A stretch of 15,301 nucleotides of DNA from CBDCWA01 sp046048295 (lineage in GTDB: Bacteria; Pseudomonadota; Alphaproteobacteria; Rhizobiales; Hyphomicrobiaceae): positions 1 through 15,301 of the forward strand of contig JBJOGJ010000074.1 in NCBI GenBank assembly GCA_046048295.1, read 5' to 3'. The notes beneath the pieces are model-generated. The model did not search any database, was not told where the DNA came from, and saw only the letters and a program-made list of their open reading frames with translations. Both the position numbers and the translations under genes were made by a program. This document shows positions 1 through 7,886 of this stretch, in pieces. Position 1 is the first letter of the stretch; each line of letters starts with the position of its first letter.

Positions 1-18
1 CATGTTGTAGGTGGCATG

Positions 19-1074
19 ATGCGTATACTTGTTACTGGCGGCGCAGGCTTCATTGGCTCGGCGGTTTGCCGCTACCTGATCTCAGCAACCGGCGACAGCG
101 TACTGAACGTCGACAAGCTCACCTATGCTGCAAATCTGACTTCGCTCAACGAGGTCAGTGCGAACCCCCGCTACATGTTCCGCAAGGTCGACATTTGCGA
201 CAGCACGCGAATGTCGGCGCTTATTGCCGACTTCGCCCCCGATGCGGTGATCCACCTTGCGGCGGAAAGCCACGTCGACCGGTCAATTTCCGGCCCCGAC
301 GCATTCATCGAGACCAACATCGTCGGCACCTACCGTCTGCTCGAATCCGTTCGCACCTACTGGATGGACCTGTCCGAACCCCGCAAGTCGCGATTCCGCT
401 TCCTGCACGTATCGACAGACGAAGTATTTGGCTCCCTTGGCTCTGAGGGCTACTTCAACGAATCAACGCCATACGATCCCTCCTCACCCTATTCGGCCAG
501 CAAGGCTGCTTCGGACCATCTGGTACGTGCGTGGCACCGAACCTTTGGTCTCCCAGTTTTGGTCTCGAACTGCTCCAACAACTACGGGCCTTTCCAGTAT
601 CCGGAAAAGCTCATTCCCCTCATGATCCTGAACGCTCTCCACGGCGAGCCCCTGCCCGTTTACGGCAACGGCTCGAACGTCCGCGACTGGCTCTACGTCG
701 AGGACCACGCGCGCGCCCTGCGCATGATCCTTGAACGGGGCAGGCCTGGAGAAAGCTACAACATCGGCGGGCACAACGAGCGCACCAATCTGCAGGTCGT
801 GGAGCGGATCGCTGAGTTCCTCGACAGGCTCGAGCCCACGGAAACGGAGCACCGGGAACTCATCGAGTTCGTCACCGACCGGCCCGGCCATGATCAGCGT
901 TACGCCATCGACCCCAAGAAAATCGAACGGGAAATCGGCTGGAAAGCGTTGGAAACCTTCGAGACCGGCCTCGAAAAGACCGTACGCTGGTATCTCGCTA
1001 ACGAAGCCTGGTGGGCTCCCATCCGCGATGGCGGACACGCGCGCCAACGGCTGGGCCTGCTGGCACGGCTCTGA
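19..1074 (+). CDS. rfbB: dTDP-glucose 4,6-dehydratase (RmlB/RfbB)
   Basis: Converts dTDP-glucose to dTDP-4-keto-6-deoxyglucose, the NAD-dependent second step of dTDP-L-rhamnose and other deoxysugar synthesis, in the cytosol. The protein is 351 aa, normal for the family. The N-terminal Rossmann motif TGGAGFIGS lies at residues 6-14. The catalytic Thr-Asp-Glu is at T133-D134-E135 within STDEVFG, and the extended-SDR YxxxK is Y158/K162. The C-terminal substrate-binding part contains the NCSNNYGPFQYPEKLIP and NVRDWLYVEDH blocks typical of RmlB. Two ATGs are possible, at 16 and 19. I chose 19 because the AGGTGG at 9-14 is too close to 16, and because it places the catalytic triad at 133-135 as in characterised RmlB. 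Other rml genes, if clustered, would lie left of the window. A carbamoyltransferase follows 113 bp downstream, which suggests a surface polysaccharide or glycosylated-metabolite locus. Confidence 0.95.
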   Translation: MRILVTGGAGFIGSAVCRYLISATGDSVLNVDKLTYAANLTSLNEVSANPRYMFRKVDICDSTRMSALIADFAPDAVIHLAAESHVDRSISGPDAFIETNIVGTYRLLESVRTYWMDLSEPRKSRFRFLHVSTDEVFGSLGSEGYFNESTPYDPSSPYSASKAASDHLVRAWHRTFGLPVLVSNCSNNYGPFQYPEKLIPLMILNALHGEPLPVYGNGSNVRDWLYVEDHARALRMILERGRPGESYNIGGHNERTNLQVVERIAEFLDRLEPTETEHRELIEFVTDRPGHDQRYAIDPKKIEREIGWKALETFETGLEKTVRWYLANEAWWAPIRDGGHARQRLGLLARL

Positions 1075-1108
1075 GCAGCCCATTTTCCAGTGTATTTCAG
1101 AACACAAA

Positions 1109-1117
1109 TGCGATAAT
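1109..1117 (+). promoter_or_regulatory. possible extended -10 promoter element before the carbamoyltransferase
   Basis: In the 113-bp gap after rfbB there is TGCGATAAT, an extended -10 (TGn plus GATAAT, five of six matches to consensus). No good -35 sits 16-18 bp upstream. If used, it would give a leader of about 65 nt for the carbamoyltransferase gene. Read-through from rfbB is equally possible. Confidence 0.22.
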
Positions 1118-1187
1118 GCGAAGGCGCTGTCGGCACCGCCGATGGCGTCGAAGCCCGTGCTGCCCATGCCAGGACGAGCCCGGGCTG

Positions 1188-2981
1188 ATGGGATGGACGG
1201 GGCCGGTGCGTATTCTCGGACTTGTGACTGCAACTCATGATTCGGGCATAGCGCTCTTGCGGGATGGGCTCCCTGAGCTCGTCCTCGAGGAGGAACGCCT
1301 CAATCGCATAAAGCACACGCGAAGCTTTCCCGATTGCGCACTCGCCGAGGGAATAACTGCCCGCGGCCTGCGCCTAGCCGACTTCGACGTGATAACGACA
1401 CCCTGGAACCCCGCACTGCTCCGTCAGACAGTCGGACGCGAGATTGCAAGCCGACTGCCACTGAGCCTCAACCTGCTGCGCCAGGAATCCCGCCCCGTCC
1501 AGAGCAACGACATCGTCATACTGAACTATCGCATCAAGCGGCGCCTGAAGCGTCACTTCGCGGTGGACCACCTGCCCCCGATCGTCAACGTCGGGCATCA
1601 TGACTCCCACGCAGCCTCCTTCTACGTGTCTCCGTTCGAGGAAGCCGCTGTCCTGGTCATGGATGGCTATGGCGACGACGCCTCGACCAGCCTCTATATG
1701 GGTCGCGGCAATCACCTCGAACGGCGCTGGAAGACCGACCTCTTCAACTCTCTCGGCATGGTCTACACGTTCGTAACGCACTACCTGGGCTTCGGCGGCT
1801 TCGCAGACGAGGGCAAGGTAATGGCAATGGCTGCCTACGGCGAGGACACCTACGTCGAGCGCTTCAGGCAGGTGGTTCGCCCAACCGGCGACGGGCGCTA
1901 TCAGGTCGACCTGAGTTACTTCGACTACCACCGTTTCGGAATGATCCGGCCCTTCACCGAGAAATTCTTCCGCACATTCGGGCCACAGAGGCTGCCGGAC
2001 GAACCGCTCGAACAGCGCCACTTCGACATGGCAAAAGCACTACAGGTCACAATTGAGGAAGTCATACTCCATATGGTCCGCCAAATCGGCAGGGAAACCG
2101 GCAGCCGCCGGCTCTGCCTTGCCGGTGGCGTTGCATTGAACTGCGTCGCGAATGATCGCATCAGGAGAGAAACCGACTTCAAGGAAGTCTGGGTGCCGCC
2201 GGTCGCCTCGGATTCCGGCGCACCACTGGGATCGACACTCTGGTACTACCACAAGACACTGGGCAAGCCGCGCGGCTATGTGCTGGAAGACCCGGGCCTC
2301 GGCCTCGAATACGATGATGAGCGGATCGTTGCAGCACTGCGTCAGGCCGGCGTCGAACATACCCGGCTCGACGACCGCCATCTGATTGAACGAACAGCGG
2401 ATGCGCTCGCGGAAGGCAAGATCGTCGGCTGGTTCCAGGGCCGCTTTGAGATCGGGCCGCGCGCTCTCGGATACCGCTCCATTTTGGCTGACCCCCGCCA
2501 CATCGACTCCAAGGCGCTCATCAATGACAAGATCAAGCGGCGCGAGAGTTTTCGTCCGTTTGCACCCGCAGTCCTTCTGGAACGCGCCAACGAATTTTTT
2601 GAATTCCATGGCGCAGATCCGTTCATGACCATGGCGCCAAAGATTCGGTCCGATAAGCGCCATCTTATCGCCGCTGCCGTTCACGTCGACGGAACTGGAC
2701 GGATCCAGACCGTCGATAGGCGCGCCAATCCTAGATACTACGACGTAATCGAAGCCTTTGGTCAGCGTACCGGCGTACCTGTCCTTCTGAACACGAGCTT
2801 CAATCGGCACGAGCCAATAGTAAGCACCCCGGAGGAAGCAATATCCTGCTTTCTTCGAACCGGAATGGACGTCCTATCGATTGGCAACTACTTCTGCGCG
2901 GCACCGGACAACGCCACCCGGGACAACGCCGCCCGCGCATTTGCCGACGCTCAGGCACGTGCGGAGCGCAATGATGAATAG
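1188..2981 (+). CDS. NodU/CmcH-family O-carbamoyltransferase
   Basis: Predicted to transfer a carbamoyl group from carbamoyl phosphate (through a carbamoyl-adenylate in this family) to a hydroxyl of a sugar or natural product; the acceptor here is unknown. The protein is 597 aa from ATG 1188. The N-terminal Kae1/ASKHA-like domain shows GHHDSHAASF (about 136-145, with the metal-site histidines H137/H141), a VMDGYGDDAS block (D159) and GFADEGKVMAMAAYG. The LAGGVALNCVANDRI block starts near 311. The C-terminal domain carries WFQGRFEIGPRALGYRSI (about 415-432), RRESFRPFAPAVL and PVLLNTSFNRHEPIVSTPEEA, all typical of NodU/TobZ/CmcH. The frame is open further upstream, but family homology begins at VRILGLVTATHDSGIALL, so the start is ATG 1188 or GTG 1206; SD support is weak for both. 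The gene overlaps the next by 11 bp, implying translational coupling. The rfbB neighbour suggests a deoxysugar acceptor, which is inference. Confidence 0.9.
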   Translation: MGWTGPVRILGLVTATHDSGIALLRDGLPELVLEEERLNRIKHTRSFPDCALAEGITARGLRLADFDVITTPWNPALLRQTVGREIASRLPLSLNLLRQESRPVQSNDIVILNYRIKRRLKRHFAVDHLPPIVNVGHHDSHAASFYVSPFEEAAVLVMDGYGDDASTSLYMGRGNHLERRWKTDLFNSLGMVYTFVTHYLGFGGFADEGKVMAMAAYGEDTYVERFRQVVRPTGDGRYQVDLSYFDYHRFGMIRPFTEKFFRTFGPQRLPDEPLEQRHFDMAKALQVTIEEVILHMVRQIGRETGSRRLCLAGGVALNCVANDRIRRETDFKEVWVPPVASDSGAPLGSTLWYYHKTLGKPRGYVLEDPGLGLEYDDERIVAALRQAGVEHTRLDDRHLIERTADALAEGKIVGWFQGRFEIGPRALGYRSILADPRHIDSKALINDKIKRRESFRPFAPAVLLERANEFFEFHGADPFMTMAPKIRSDKRHLIAAAVHVDGTGRIQTVDRRANPRYYDVIEAFGQRTGVPVLLNTSFNRHEPIVSTPEEAISCFLRTGMDVLSIGNYFCAAPDNATRDNAARAFADAQARAERNDE

Positions 2982-3408
2982 CGATGCACTGGATTTTCTG
3001 TTGCAGAAGAAGTGGACGCGTGCAGCGCTGATCCTCGCGTTCCTGTCCGGCGCTACCCTGACGGTCATTGGACTGCGGTTCCTGTTCCAGCCGGACGGAG
3101 CTGCAACTTTCTTCGGCATCGCACGCGATAGGACGGATTATTCTCTGCACTATGTTGTGGCGTTCCGGGATCTTTGGCTCGGCCTATTGGCGATCGCTTT
3201 GGCGTTGTTCCGGGATTGGCGCGGGCTCGCCTTATGGCTCGTCTTCGGCTCTTTCGTATGCTTCGCAGATGCCTGGGTCGCCGCGACGTCGAGCGGCAGA
3301 TGGGTCTCCACGACCTTTCACCTCGCCTCGGGAGTATTCTGTGCTGCGCTCGGCAGCCTCTGCTGGCTCCACACCCGGCAGGAGACGGCCAACAATAGCG
3401 GTGCGTGA
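2971..3408 (+). CDS. small four-helix membrane protein, DUF4267-like
   Basis: A 145-aa integral membrane protein. Four hydrophobic segments are visible: about 17-38 (AALILAFLSGATLTVIGLRFL), about 60-80 (around RDLWLGLLAIALALF), about 83-103 (GLALWLVFGSFVCFADAWV) and about 113-135. The pattern of a Gly-rich first helix, the FLFQPDGAATFFGI loop, and then AFRDLWLGLLA resembles the uncharacterised DUF4267 family. I call the family from memory of that pattern, not from a search. The start is ATG 2971 or 2974, with a GGAG at 2962-2965 serving either. It overlaps the carbamoyltransferase stop by 11 bp, so it is probably co-translated with it. No function is known. It ends 32 bp from the convergent FAH gene; a weak 5-bp hairpin without a T-run lies between (3423-3438). 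Confidence 0.8.
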   Translation: MMNSDALDFLLQKKWTRAALILAFLSGATLTVIGLRFLFQPDGAATFFGIARDRTDYSLHYVVAFRDLWLGLLAIALALFRDWRGLALWLVFGSFVCFADAWVAATSSGRWVSTTFHLASGVFCAALGSLCWLHTRQETANNSGA

Positions 3409-3440
3409 CGAGCTAATTCCGCCCGTCACGCCAGACGGCC

Positions 3441-4358
3441 TCACGCCATGCTGTTGATGAGCTCACCAATGCCCTCGACGTAGCCCCGCACGACGTCCCC
3501 AGCCTTGAGGAATTCGCCACGTCCGTTGCCGACCCCCGCCGGGGTGCCGGTGAGGATGATGTCGCCCGGATACAGGGTCATCCGCCCCGTTATGTCGGCG
3601 ATCTGCTCATTGACGTTGAAGATCAGCTCGCTCGTATTCGAGTTCTGCTTCTCAACGCCATTCACGTCGAGACCGATCTTCAGCGTGTGAGGGTTCGGGA
3701 TATCGCGTGCAAGTGCTATGTACGGCCCGAGCGGGCATGCTCCATCGAAGCACTTGTGCGACACCCAGTCGTTCTTGAAGGACGAGTTGTCCGGCATCTT
3801 GTCGCGGCGGCCGAGATCTCGCGCCGAAAGGTCGTTGGCGACCGTGTAACCTGCCACATAGTCCAGAGCATCGGCCTCGGAAACGTTGCGCGCAACCTTG
3901 CCGATAATGACTGCCAGCTCGACCTCCCAGTCCACTTTCTTCGAATGGCGCGGAAGTGTAATCGTCGCGCCGGGGCCGGTCACACATCTGCCAAGCTTTA
4001 TGAAATGCCATGACCGCAGCCCAAGCTCGTGTGGATCGACGGGCGGCGGACGATTGTGCGCTCGTGCCATCTCGGCAGCATGGTCGGCATAGTTGGCCCC
4101 TGCACAGAGGATCGTCTGCGGCAGCGGTATCGGAGCGAGGAGAACGATACCGTCCACAGCGCGCTTTTGCCCCCTACCGGCAGCCAGGGCAGCATCGGCC
4201 CTTGCGATGCCGTCCGCCCCGTCTTCGATGATGTTCAGAACGCTCACATCACGTGAATTCCCCGTCGCCTCTTCGGCATCGATCAAATAGTCTCCGACAA
4301 CGAAGCCCGCTCTCGGGCCGATTGGCGACTTGTAGGTTGCGAGTTTGAATGCTGCCAA
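3441..4358 (-). CDS. fumarylacetoacetate hydrolase (FAH) family protein 1, TTG start
   Basis: A metal-dependent enzyme of the FAH superfamily (hydrolases, decarboxylases, isomerases and pyruvate hydrolases acting on beta-keto or hydroxy-dienoic acids). The exact substrate cannot be told from sequence. The protein is 305 aa. Family signatures are present: NYADHAAEM with the His-Glu dyad H93/E96, metal ligands E145 and E147 in WEVELAVIIGK, D176 in VANDLSARD, and the C-terminal LYPGDIILTGTPAGVG loop. The start is TTG at 4358: no ATG precedes the first conserved residues, and a clear GAGGGAG Shine-Dalgarno sits 8 nt upstream (4367-4373). It lies 89 bp downstream of a paralogous FAH gene on the same strand, so the two may be cotranscribed, but a strong stem-loop sits in the gap. 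Confidence 0.9.
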   Translation of the reverse strand: MAAFKLATYKSPIGPRAGFVVGDYLIDAEEATGNSRDVSVLNIIEDGADGIARADAALAAGRGQKRAVDGIVLLAPIPLPQTILCAGANYADHAAEMARAHNRPPPVDPHELGLRSWHFIKLGRCVTGPGATITLPRHSKKVDWEVELAVIIGKVARNVSEADALDYVAGYTVANDLSARDLGRRDKMPDNSSFKNDWVSHKCFDGACPLGPYIALARDIPNPHTLKIGLDVNGVEKQNSNTSELIFNVNEQIADITGRMTLYPGDIILTGTPAGVGNGRGEFLKAGDVVRGYVEGIGELINSMA

Positions 4359-4401
4359 TGCGTTAACTCCCTCGAGATGTTTGCCAGCGCCGGAGACGGG
4401 G

Positions 4402-4430
4402 GCAGCCGCGGCCTGCTCGACCGCGGCTGC
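4402..4430 (-). other. perfect stem-loop between the two FAH genes
   Basis: GCAGCCGCGG (4402-4411) and CCGCGGCTGC (4421-4430) form a perfect 10-bp, very GC-rich stem with a 9-nt loop. No T-run follows on either strand, so it is not a standard intrinsic terminator. Its position in the leader between two same-strand genes suggests an intercistronic mRNA-stability, attenuation or processing element. It lies about 30 nt upstream of the SD of FAH gene 1. Confidence 0.65.
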
Positions 4431-4447
4431 AATTCACGATATCGGCC

Positions 4448-5326
4448 TTACCAGCCGCCAACGCCTGCGCGGCACTGGATCTTGAGCTCGCCAAGCGCGT
4501 CAACCGACTTGAGGCTGATGGTGTCACCCGGCACAACCTTCGACACGCCTTCCGGCGTACCGGTGAAATAGATGTCCCCCGGGTACAACGTATAGAATTT
4601 CGAAGCGAACTCGATCAGTTGATGCACATTGAGAATGAGATCGGAGGTATTGGCCTTCTGCTTGGTCTCGCCATTCACCTTGAGCTCGAAATCGACGTTG
4701 TTCGGGTCCTTGATCTCGTCGGCAGTGACGAACCACGGTCCGACCGGCGCATAGCCGTCGCAGGACTTGCGGAAGCTCCTGTCCTCACCGCCGCGCGCCG
4801 TCATGTCTAGCCCCAGGCTGTAGCCGGCGACATAGTCGAGCGCCTTCTCGGCCGGAATATTGGTGCCTTCCTTGCCAATGACGACGACAAGCTCGGCCTC
4901 ATGCTCGTTGAGCCGCTCGGGAAAGCGCAGCGGAACCCCTTCCGAAGGCCCGACGACGGCAGAGTTTGCCTTGAGGAAGATACCGGCCTGAAGGATCTTG
5001 GGGCTCGTCTGCGGCATCACATGACCATCGGCGCGGCGCGCTGCCATTTCGGCGATGTGCTTCTGGTAGTTGGTCGGTGCAGCCATCACCTTCGTTGGAC
5101 GCGCAACGGGAGCAAGCAGTTTCACCTCGGAAATCGGCTTGCCTGCTGCAGACTTGGCCATCTCCTCTATTTTGCCGCGCCATTCCGGCAGGGCCGCAAT
5201 GACAGCGTCGCCCTTCATCGTGTATGGCGCCTTCGCCCGAATCTCGTCTTGTGCCTTGGTCACATCGTGCACCTGGTCACCGATGACCACCCCGAGCCTG
5301 TCGTTGTCGTAACGGCAAAGTCTCAT
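4448..5326 (-). CDS. fumarylacetoacetate hydrolase (FAH) family protein 2
   Basis: A 292-aa FAH-superfamily enzyme, paralogous to the product of 3441-4358 but clearly diverged; expected to be a Mg/Mn-dependent hydrolase or isomerase of ring-cleavage products, substrate unknown. It has an N-terminal FAH cap (MRLCRYDNDRLGVVIGD), the NYQKHIAEM His-Glu dyad at H90/E93, metal ligands E143/E145 in HEAELVVVIGKEG, D174 in LGLDMTARG, and the LYPGDIYFTGTPEGVS loop near the C-terminus. The open frame extends about 99 codons upstream, but the true start is ATG 5326. It is preceded by AAGGAG with a 7-nt spacer, and family similarity begins there. It is first in a possible two-gene unit with the second FAH gene and is divergent from the FMN reductase gene. 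Confidence 0.9.
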   Translation of the reverse strand: MRLCRYDNDRLGVVIGDQVHDVTKAQDEIRAKAPYTMKGDAVIAALPEWRGKIEEMAKSAAGKPISEVKLLAPVARPTKVMAAPTNYQKHIAEMAARRADGHVMPQTSPKILQAGIFLKANSAVVGPSEGVPLRFPERLNEHEAELVVVIGKEGTNIPAEKALDYVAGYSLGLDMTARGGEDRSFRKSCDGYAPVGPWFVTADEIKDPNNVDFELKVNGETKQKANTSDLILNVHQLIEFASKFYTLYPGDIYFTGTPEGVSKVVPGDTISLKSVDALGELKIQCRAGVGGW

Positions 5327-5433
5327 TTCGCTCTCCTTGTTTTGTTTGGTAGGCACCGGGCGGTGCGAATCTGCATGCATGGGCTTGGGCTTGGACCTGG
5401 CAGGCAGGCCCGGCCGCTTTGACAACGGCACTC

Positions 5434-5450
5434 CTCCGCGCGGGAGTATA
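5434..5450 (-). promoter_or_regulatory. possible promoter -10 and operator for the FAH genes
   Basis: On the minus strand TATACT (5450-5445) is a five-of-six match to the -10 consensus. It is fused to a 13-bp palindrome CTCCGCGCGGGAG (5434-5446) that would cover the transcription start. The -35 match is poor. It would leave a leader of about 110 nt before the FAH 2 gene. This is a candidate only. Confidence 0.25.
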
Positions 5451-5491
5451 CGTCCTCTCCTTGCCCCGCTGGAAGGGGGGGCCGCATTTTC

Positions 5492-5510
5492 ATCGTTCGA
5501 GATCGTTCGA
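5492..5510. repeat. direct repeat of ATCGTTCGA in the divergent spacer
   Basis: ATCGTTCGA occurs at 5492-5500 and again at 5502-5510, exactly 10 bp apart, i.e. one helical turn. It lies in the 295-bp spacer between divergent FAH and FMN-reductase genes. Tandem half-sites at one-turn spacing suit a dimeric regulator, but no regulator gene is adjacent. The same spacer also has a palindrome CGCCGCTGCGGCG (5523-5535) and a run of seven G near 5475. Confidence 0.35.
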
Positions 5511-5621
5511 AGAGCCCGGTGCCGCCGCTGCGGCGAACTGTGGACCGCCGCACCGCCTTCGCCTATAGCTGACCGCTCGATATTGATAACCGGGGACAGT
5601 CGCCAGGAAGGACGATAGGGC

Positions 5622-6221
5622 ATGGCAGAGCCACAATACCGGCTGCTCGGACTCTCAGGCAGCCTCCGCAGACATTCCTACTCGACCGCCGTGCTCGACA
5701 CGCTGACCGCCTCACTGCCGGCAGACATAGCCGTCGCGACCTTCGATATCGCATCCCTTCCCCATTACAACGAAGACCTCGACGAAGGCGAAGGCCCTGC
5801 GCCTGTGGCAGCATTCAAGGCCGCGGTCCGTGCCTCGCATGGTCTCCTGATCGTCTCCCCCGAGTACAACCACAGCATCCCCGGCGTGCTGAAGAACGCA
5901 ATAGACTGGGGCTCCCGGCCTGGCTACCGCTCCTGCTTCGCCAACAAGCCGGTGTCGTTCATAACAACCGGTGCCGGCGGCCTTGGCGGCGTCAGGGCAC
6001 AAGCGCACTTCCACGAGATTTTCCTGTCGATGGCCTGCCGTATCGTACCCGGCAAGCAGGTCGTCATCGGTGGCGCACAAAACAAGGTCAAGGACGGCAG
6101 GCTCATCGACGAGACAACCCGGCTTTTCGCACTCGCCAAGATCGACGAACTCCTGGCCGAAATTGCACTCCTCCAGGGATGGGAGCCACGGCGGGACAAG
6201 ATTGGCTCTCAGGCGAGATAG
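5622..6221 (+). CDS. NAD(P)H-dependent FMN reductase
   Basis: A flavodoxin-fold oxidoreductase of 199 aa that reduces FMN, or acts as a quinone/azo reductase, using NAD(P)H. The N-terminal GLSGSLRRHSYSTAVL motif (about 9-24) binds the FMN phosphate. SPEYNHSIPGVLKNAIDW (79-96) is the hallmark of the NADPH-dependent FMN reductase family. TTGAGGLGGVRAQ follows as the second flavin loop. The ATG has an AGGAAGGA about 11 nt upstream. It is divergent from the FAH pair across a 295-bp spacer and convergent with the glutamate-synthase-like gene, with only 12 bp between stops and no terminator there. A role in supplying reduced flavin to a monooxygenase is possible, but no such oxygenase is in the window. 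Confidence 0.9.
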   Translation: MAEPQYRLLGLSGSLRRHSYSTAVLDTLTASLPADIAVATFDIASLPHYNEDLDEGEGPAPVAAFKAAVRASHGLLIVSPEYNHSIPGVLKNAIDWGSRPGYRSCFANKPVSFITTGAGGLGGVRAQAHFHEIFLSMACRIVPGKQVVIGGAQNKVKDGRLIDETTRLFALAKIDELLAEIALLQGWEPRRDKIGSQAR

Positions 6222-6233
6222 CCATAAGCCGCA

Positions 6234-7886
6234 TCAACTGGCGGCGACCGGCTTGACGCGCATGTCTCCGACACCGCTCGGCATGGTTGGGGCGAATTTC
6301 TCGGAACTGGCGAGATCCCAGGCCATCTGGAATCTCGGATCCTTGGTACCGGCAAGCAGCTCGCCCCGTTGCAAGGTTGGATAGAGTTCCTCGAAGCTCG
6401 CAACGCGTCTGGCGGAGATCCGGCGGTAGAAGTGTGCGGTACGAAGCTCGGATGGATGATTGAGACCCGCCGCCCCGATCACTTCAGCAAGTGCCTTGAC
6501 CGTCGCCGCATGGAAGTTCGCGACACGCGCGAACTTGTCTGAAACGACCAGGGCCCGCTGCCTGGACTTGTTCTGTGTCGCGACCCCGACCGGGCATAGA
6601 TCGGTGTGGCAACTCTGGGACTGGATGCAGCCGAGCGCAAACATGAAACCGCGGGCCGAATTGCACCAGTCTGCACCGAGTGCAAACGCCCGTGCGACGT
6701 CGAATGCGGTTACGATCTTGCCGGCAGCGCCGATCCGGATCCGGTCGCGGAGCCCGACTCCGATCAATGCATTGTGGGCGAAGTTCAAACCTTCCCGCAA
6801 TGGCGTACCGATGTGATCCATGAACTCCAAGGGCGCCGCACCGGTACCGCCTTCCTTCCCGTCGATTACGATGAAATCCGGCGTAACGCCTGCCTCTACC
6901 ATCGCCTTGCAGATCCCGAGAAACTCCCAGTAGTGCCCGATGCACAGCTTGAAGCCGACAGGCTTGCCGCCCGAAAGGCGGCGCAACTCAACCACGAATT
7001 CTATCAACTCGAGTGGTGTCGAGAAGGCAGAGTGCCGGGCCGGCGAAATGCAATCCTTGCGGGCGGGAACCCCGCGCGCCTTTGCGATCTCACGGCTCAC
7101 CTTCGCAGCCGGCAACACGCCGCCATGGCCCGGCTTTGCACCCTGCGAGAGCTTGATCTCGATCATCTTGACCTGGGGCAGCAGGGCAGTCTCGGCAAAT
7201 TTCTCCGGGTCGAACCGGCCTTCCGGCGTCCGGCAGCCGAAATACCCGGAACCGATCTCCCAAATGAGATCTCCACCGAACTGCCGGTGATAGAGAGAGA
7301 TGCCGCCTTCCCCCGTATCGTGCGCGAAACCACCTTCGGCGGCCCCCCTGTTGAGTGCGGTGATCGCATTCGCGGAGAGCGAGCCAAAGCTCATGGCAGA
7401 AATATTGAAGACGGAAGCGGCATAGGGCTGGGTGCAGTCCGGCCCGCCAATGGTCACCCTGAATGACGCAGGATCGGCATCTACCGGCCCAAGCGAGTGT
7501 TGTATCCACTCGAAAGTGTCGTCGTAAACGTCGTATTGTGTACCGAACGGCCTTTTGTCCAGCTCAGACTTTGCCCGCTGATAGGCAATGGCACGTTTGT
7601 CCCGGCTGAACGGAGTACCGTCCTTTTCGCTCTCGAAGAAATACTGCCGCATCTCCGGCCGAATCTCCTCGAAGAGAAAACGGAGATGGGCAGCAATGGG
7701 ATAGTTGCGCAGAATGGAGTGCCTGGTCTGGAGCATGTCGCGGGTCCCAACCAAAGCCAGAATGCCAGAGATCGCCAGCGGCACCACGATGATGTATCCC
7801 CACCCTGGCTGCCACCAAAGCAGCAAACCAAGAGCGATCGTCACCAGGATCGAGAGTGTGTAGGTGATGAAACGAGGTGAGAACAT
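6234..7886 (-). CDS. FMN-binding glutamate-synthase family protein, membrane-tethered, no glutaminase domain
   Basis: A 550-aa protein with the FMN/2-oxoglutarate-binding synthase domain of glutamate synthase (PF01645 type). Residues about 5-45 form two hydrophobic helices (FITYTLSILVTIALGLLLWW and IIVVPLAISGILALVG), so it is likely anchored in the inner membrane. The barrel core contains EGGISLYHRQFGGDLIWEIGSGYFGCR, IEIKLSQGAKPGHGGVLP, DFIVIDGKEGGTGAAPLEF and GLRDRIRIGAAGKI. The [3Fe-4S] cysteines are C420, C426 and C431 in the C-x5-C-x4-C spacing of GltB. The N-terminal class II glutaminase domain and the C-terminal structural domain of full GltB are absent. Proteins of this type are widespread and their physiological reaction is uncertain. 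The start ATG has GAGG 7 nt upstream. It is divergent from the SDR gene. Confidence 0.9.
   Translation of the reverse strand: MFSPRFITYTLSILVTIALGLLLWWQPGWGYIIVVPLAISGILALVGTRDMLQTRHSILRNYPIAAHLRFLFEEIRPEMRQYFFESEKDGTPFSRDKRAIAYQRAKSELDKRPFGTQYDVYDDTFEWIQHSLGPVDADPASFRVTIGGPDCTQPYAASVFNISAMSFGSLSANAITALNRGAAEGGFAHDTGEGGISLYHRQFGGDLIWEIGSGYFGCRTPEGRFDPEKFAETALLPQVKMIEIKLSQGAKPGHGGVLPAAKVSREIAKARGVPARKDCISPARHSAFSTPLELIEFVVELRRLSGGKPVGFKLCIGHYWEFLGICKAMVEAGVTPDFIVIDGKEGGTGAAPLEFMDHIGTPLREGLNFAHNALIGVGLRDRIRIGAAGKIVTAFDVARAFALGADWCNSARGFMFALGCIQSQSCHTDLCPVGVATQNKSRQRALVVSDKFARVANFHAATVKALAEVIGAAGLNHPSELRTAHFYRRISARRVASFEELYPTLQRGELLAGTKDPRFQMAWDLASSEKFAPTMPSGVGDMRVKPVAAS

Noticed and set aside
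484..1233. 249-codon minus-strand frame across rfbB
   Set aside because: It is antisense to rfbB, and the composition fits a mirror frame.
3423..3438. CCGTC/GACGG hairpin between convergent genes as a bidirectional terminator
   Set aside because: The stem is only 5 bp and no T-run follows on either side.
6606..7466. 286-codon plus-strand frame inside the glutamate-synthase-like gene
   Set aside because: It is antisense to conserved FMN and Fe-S motifs, with no independent support.
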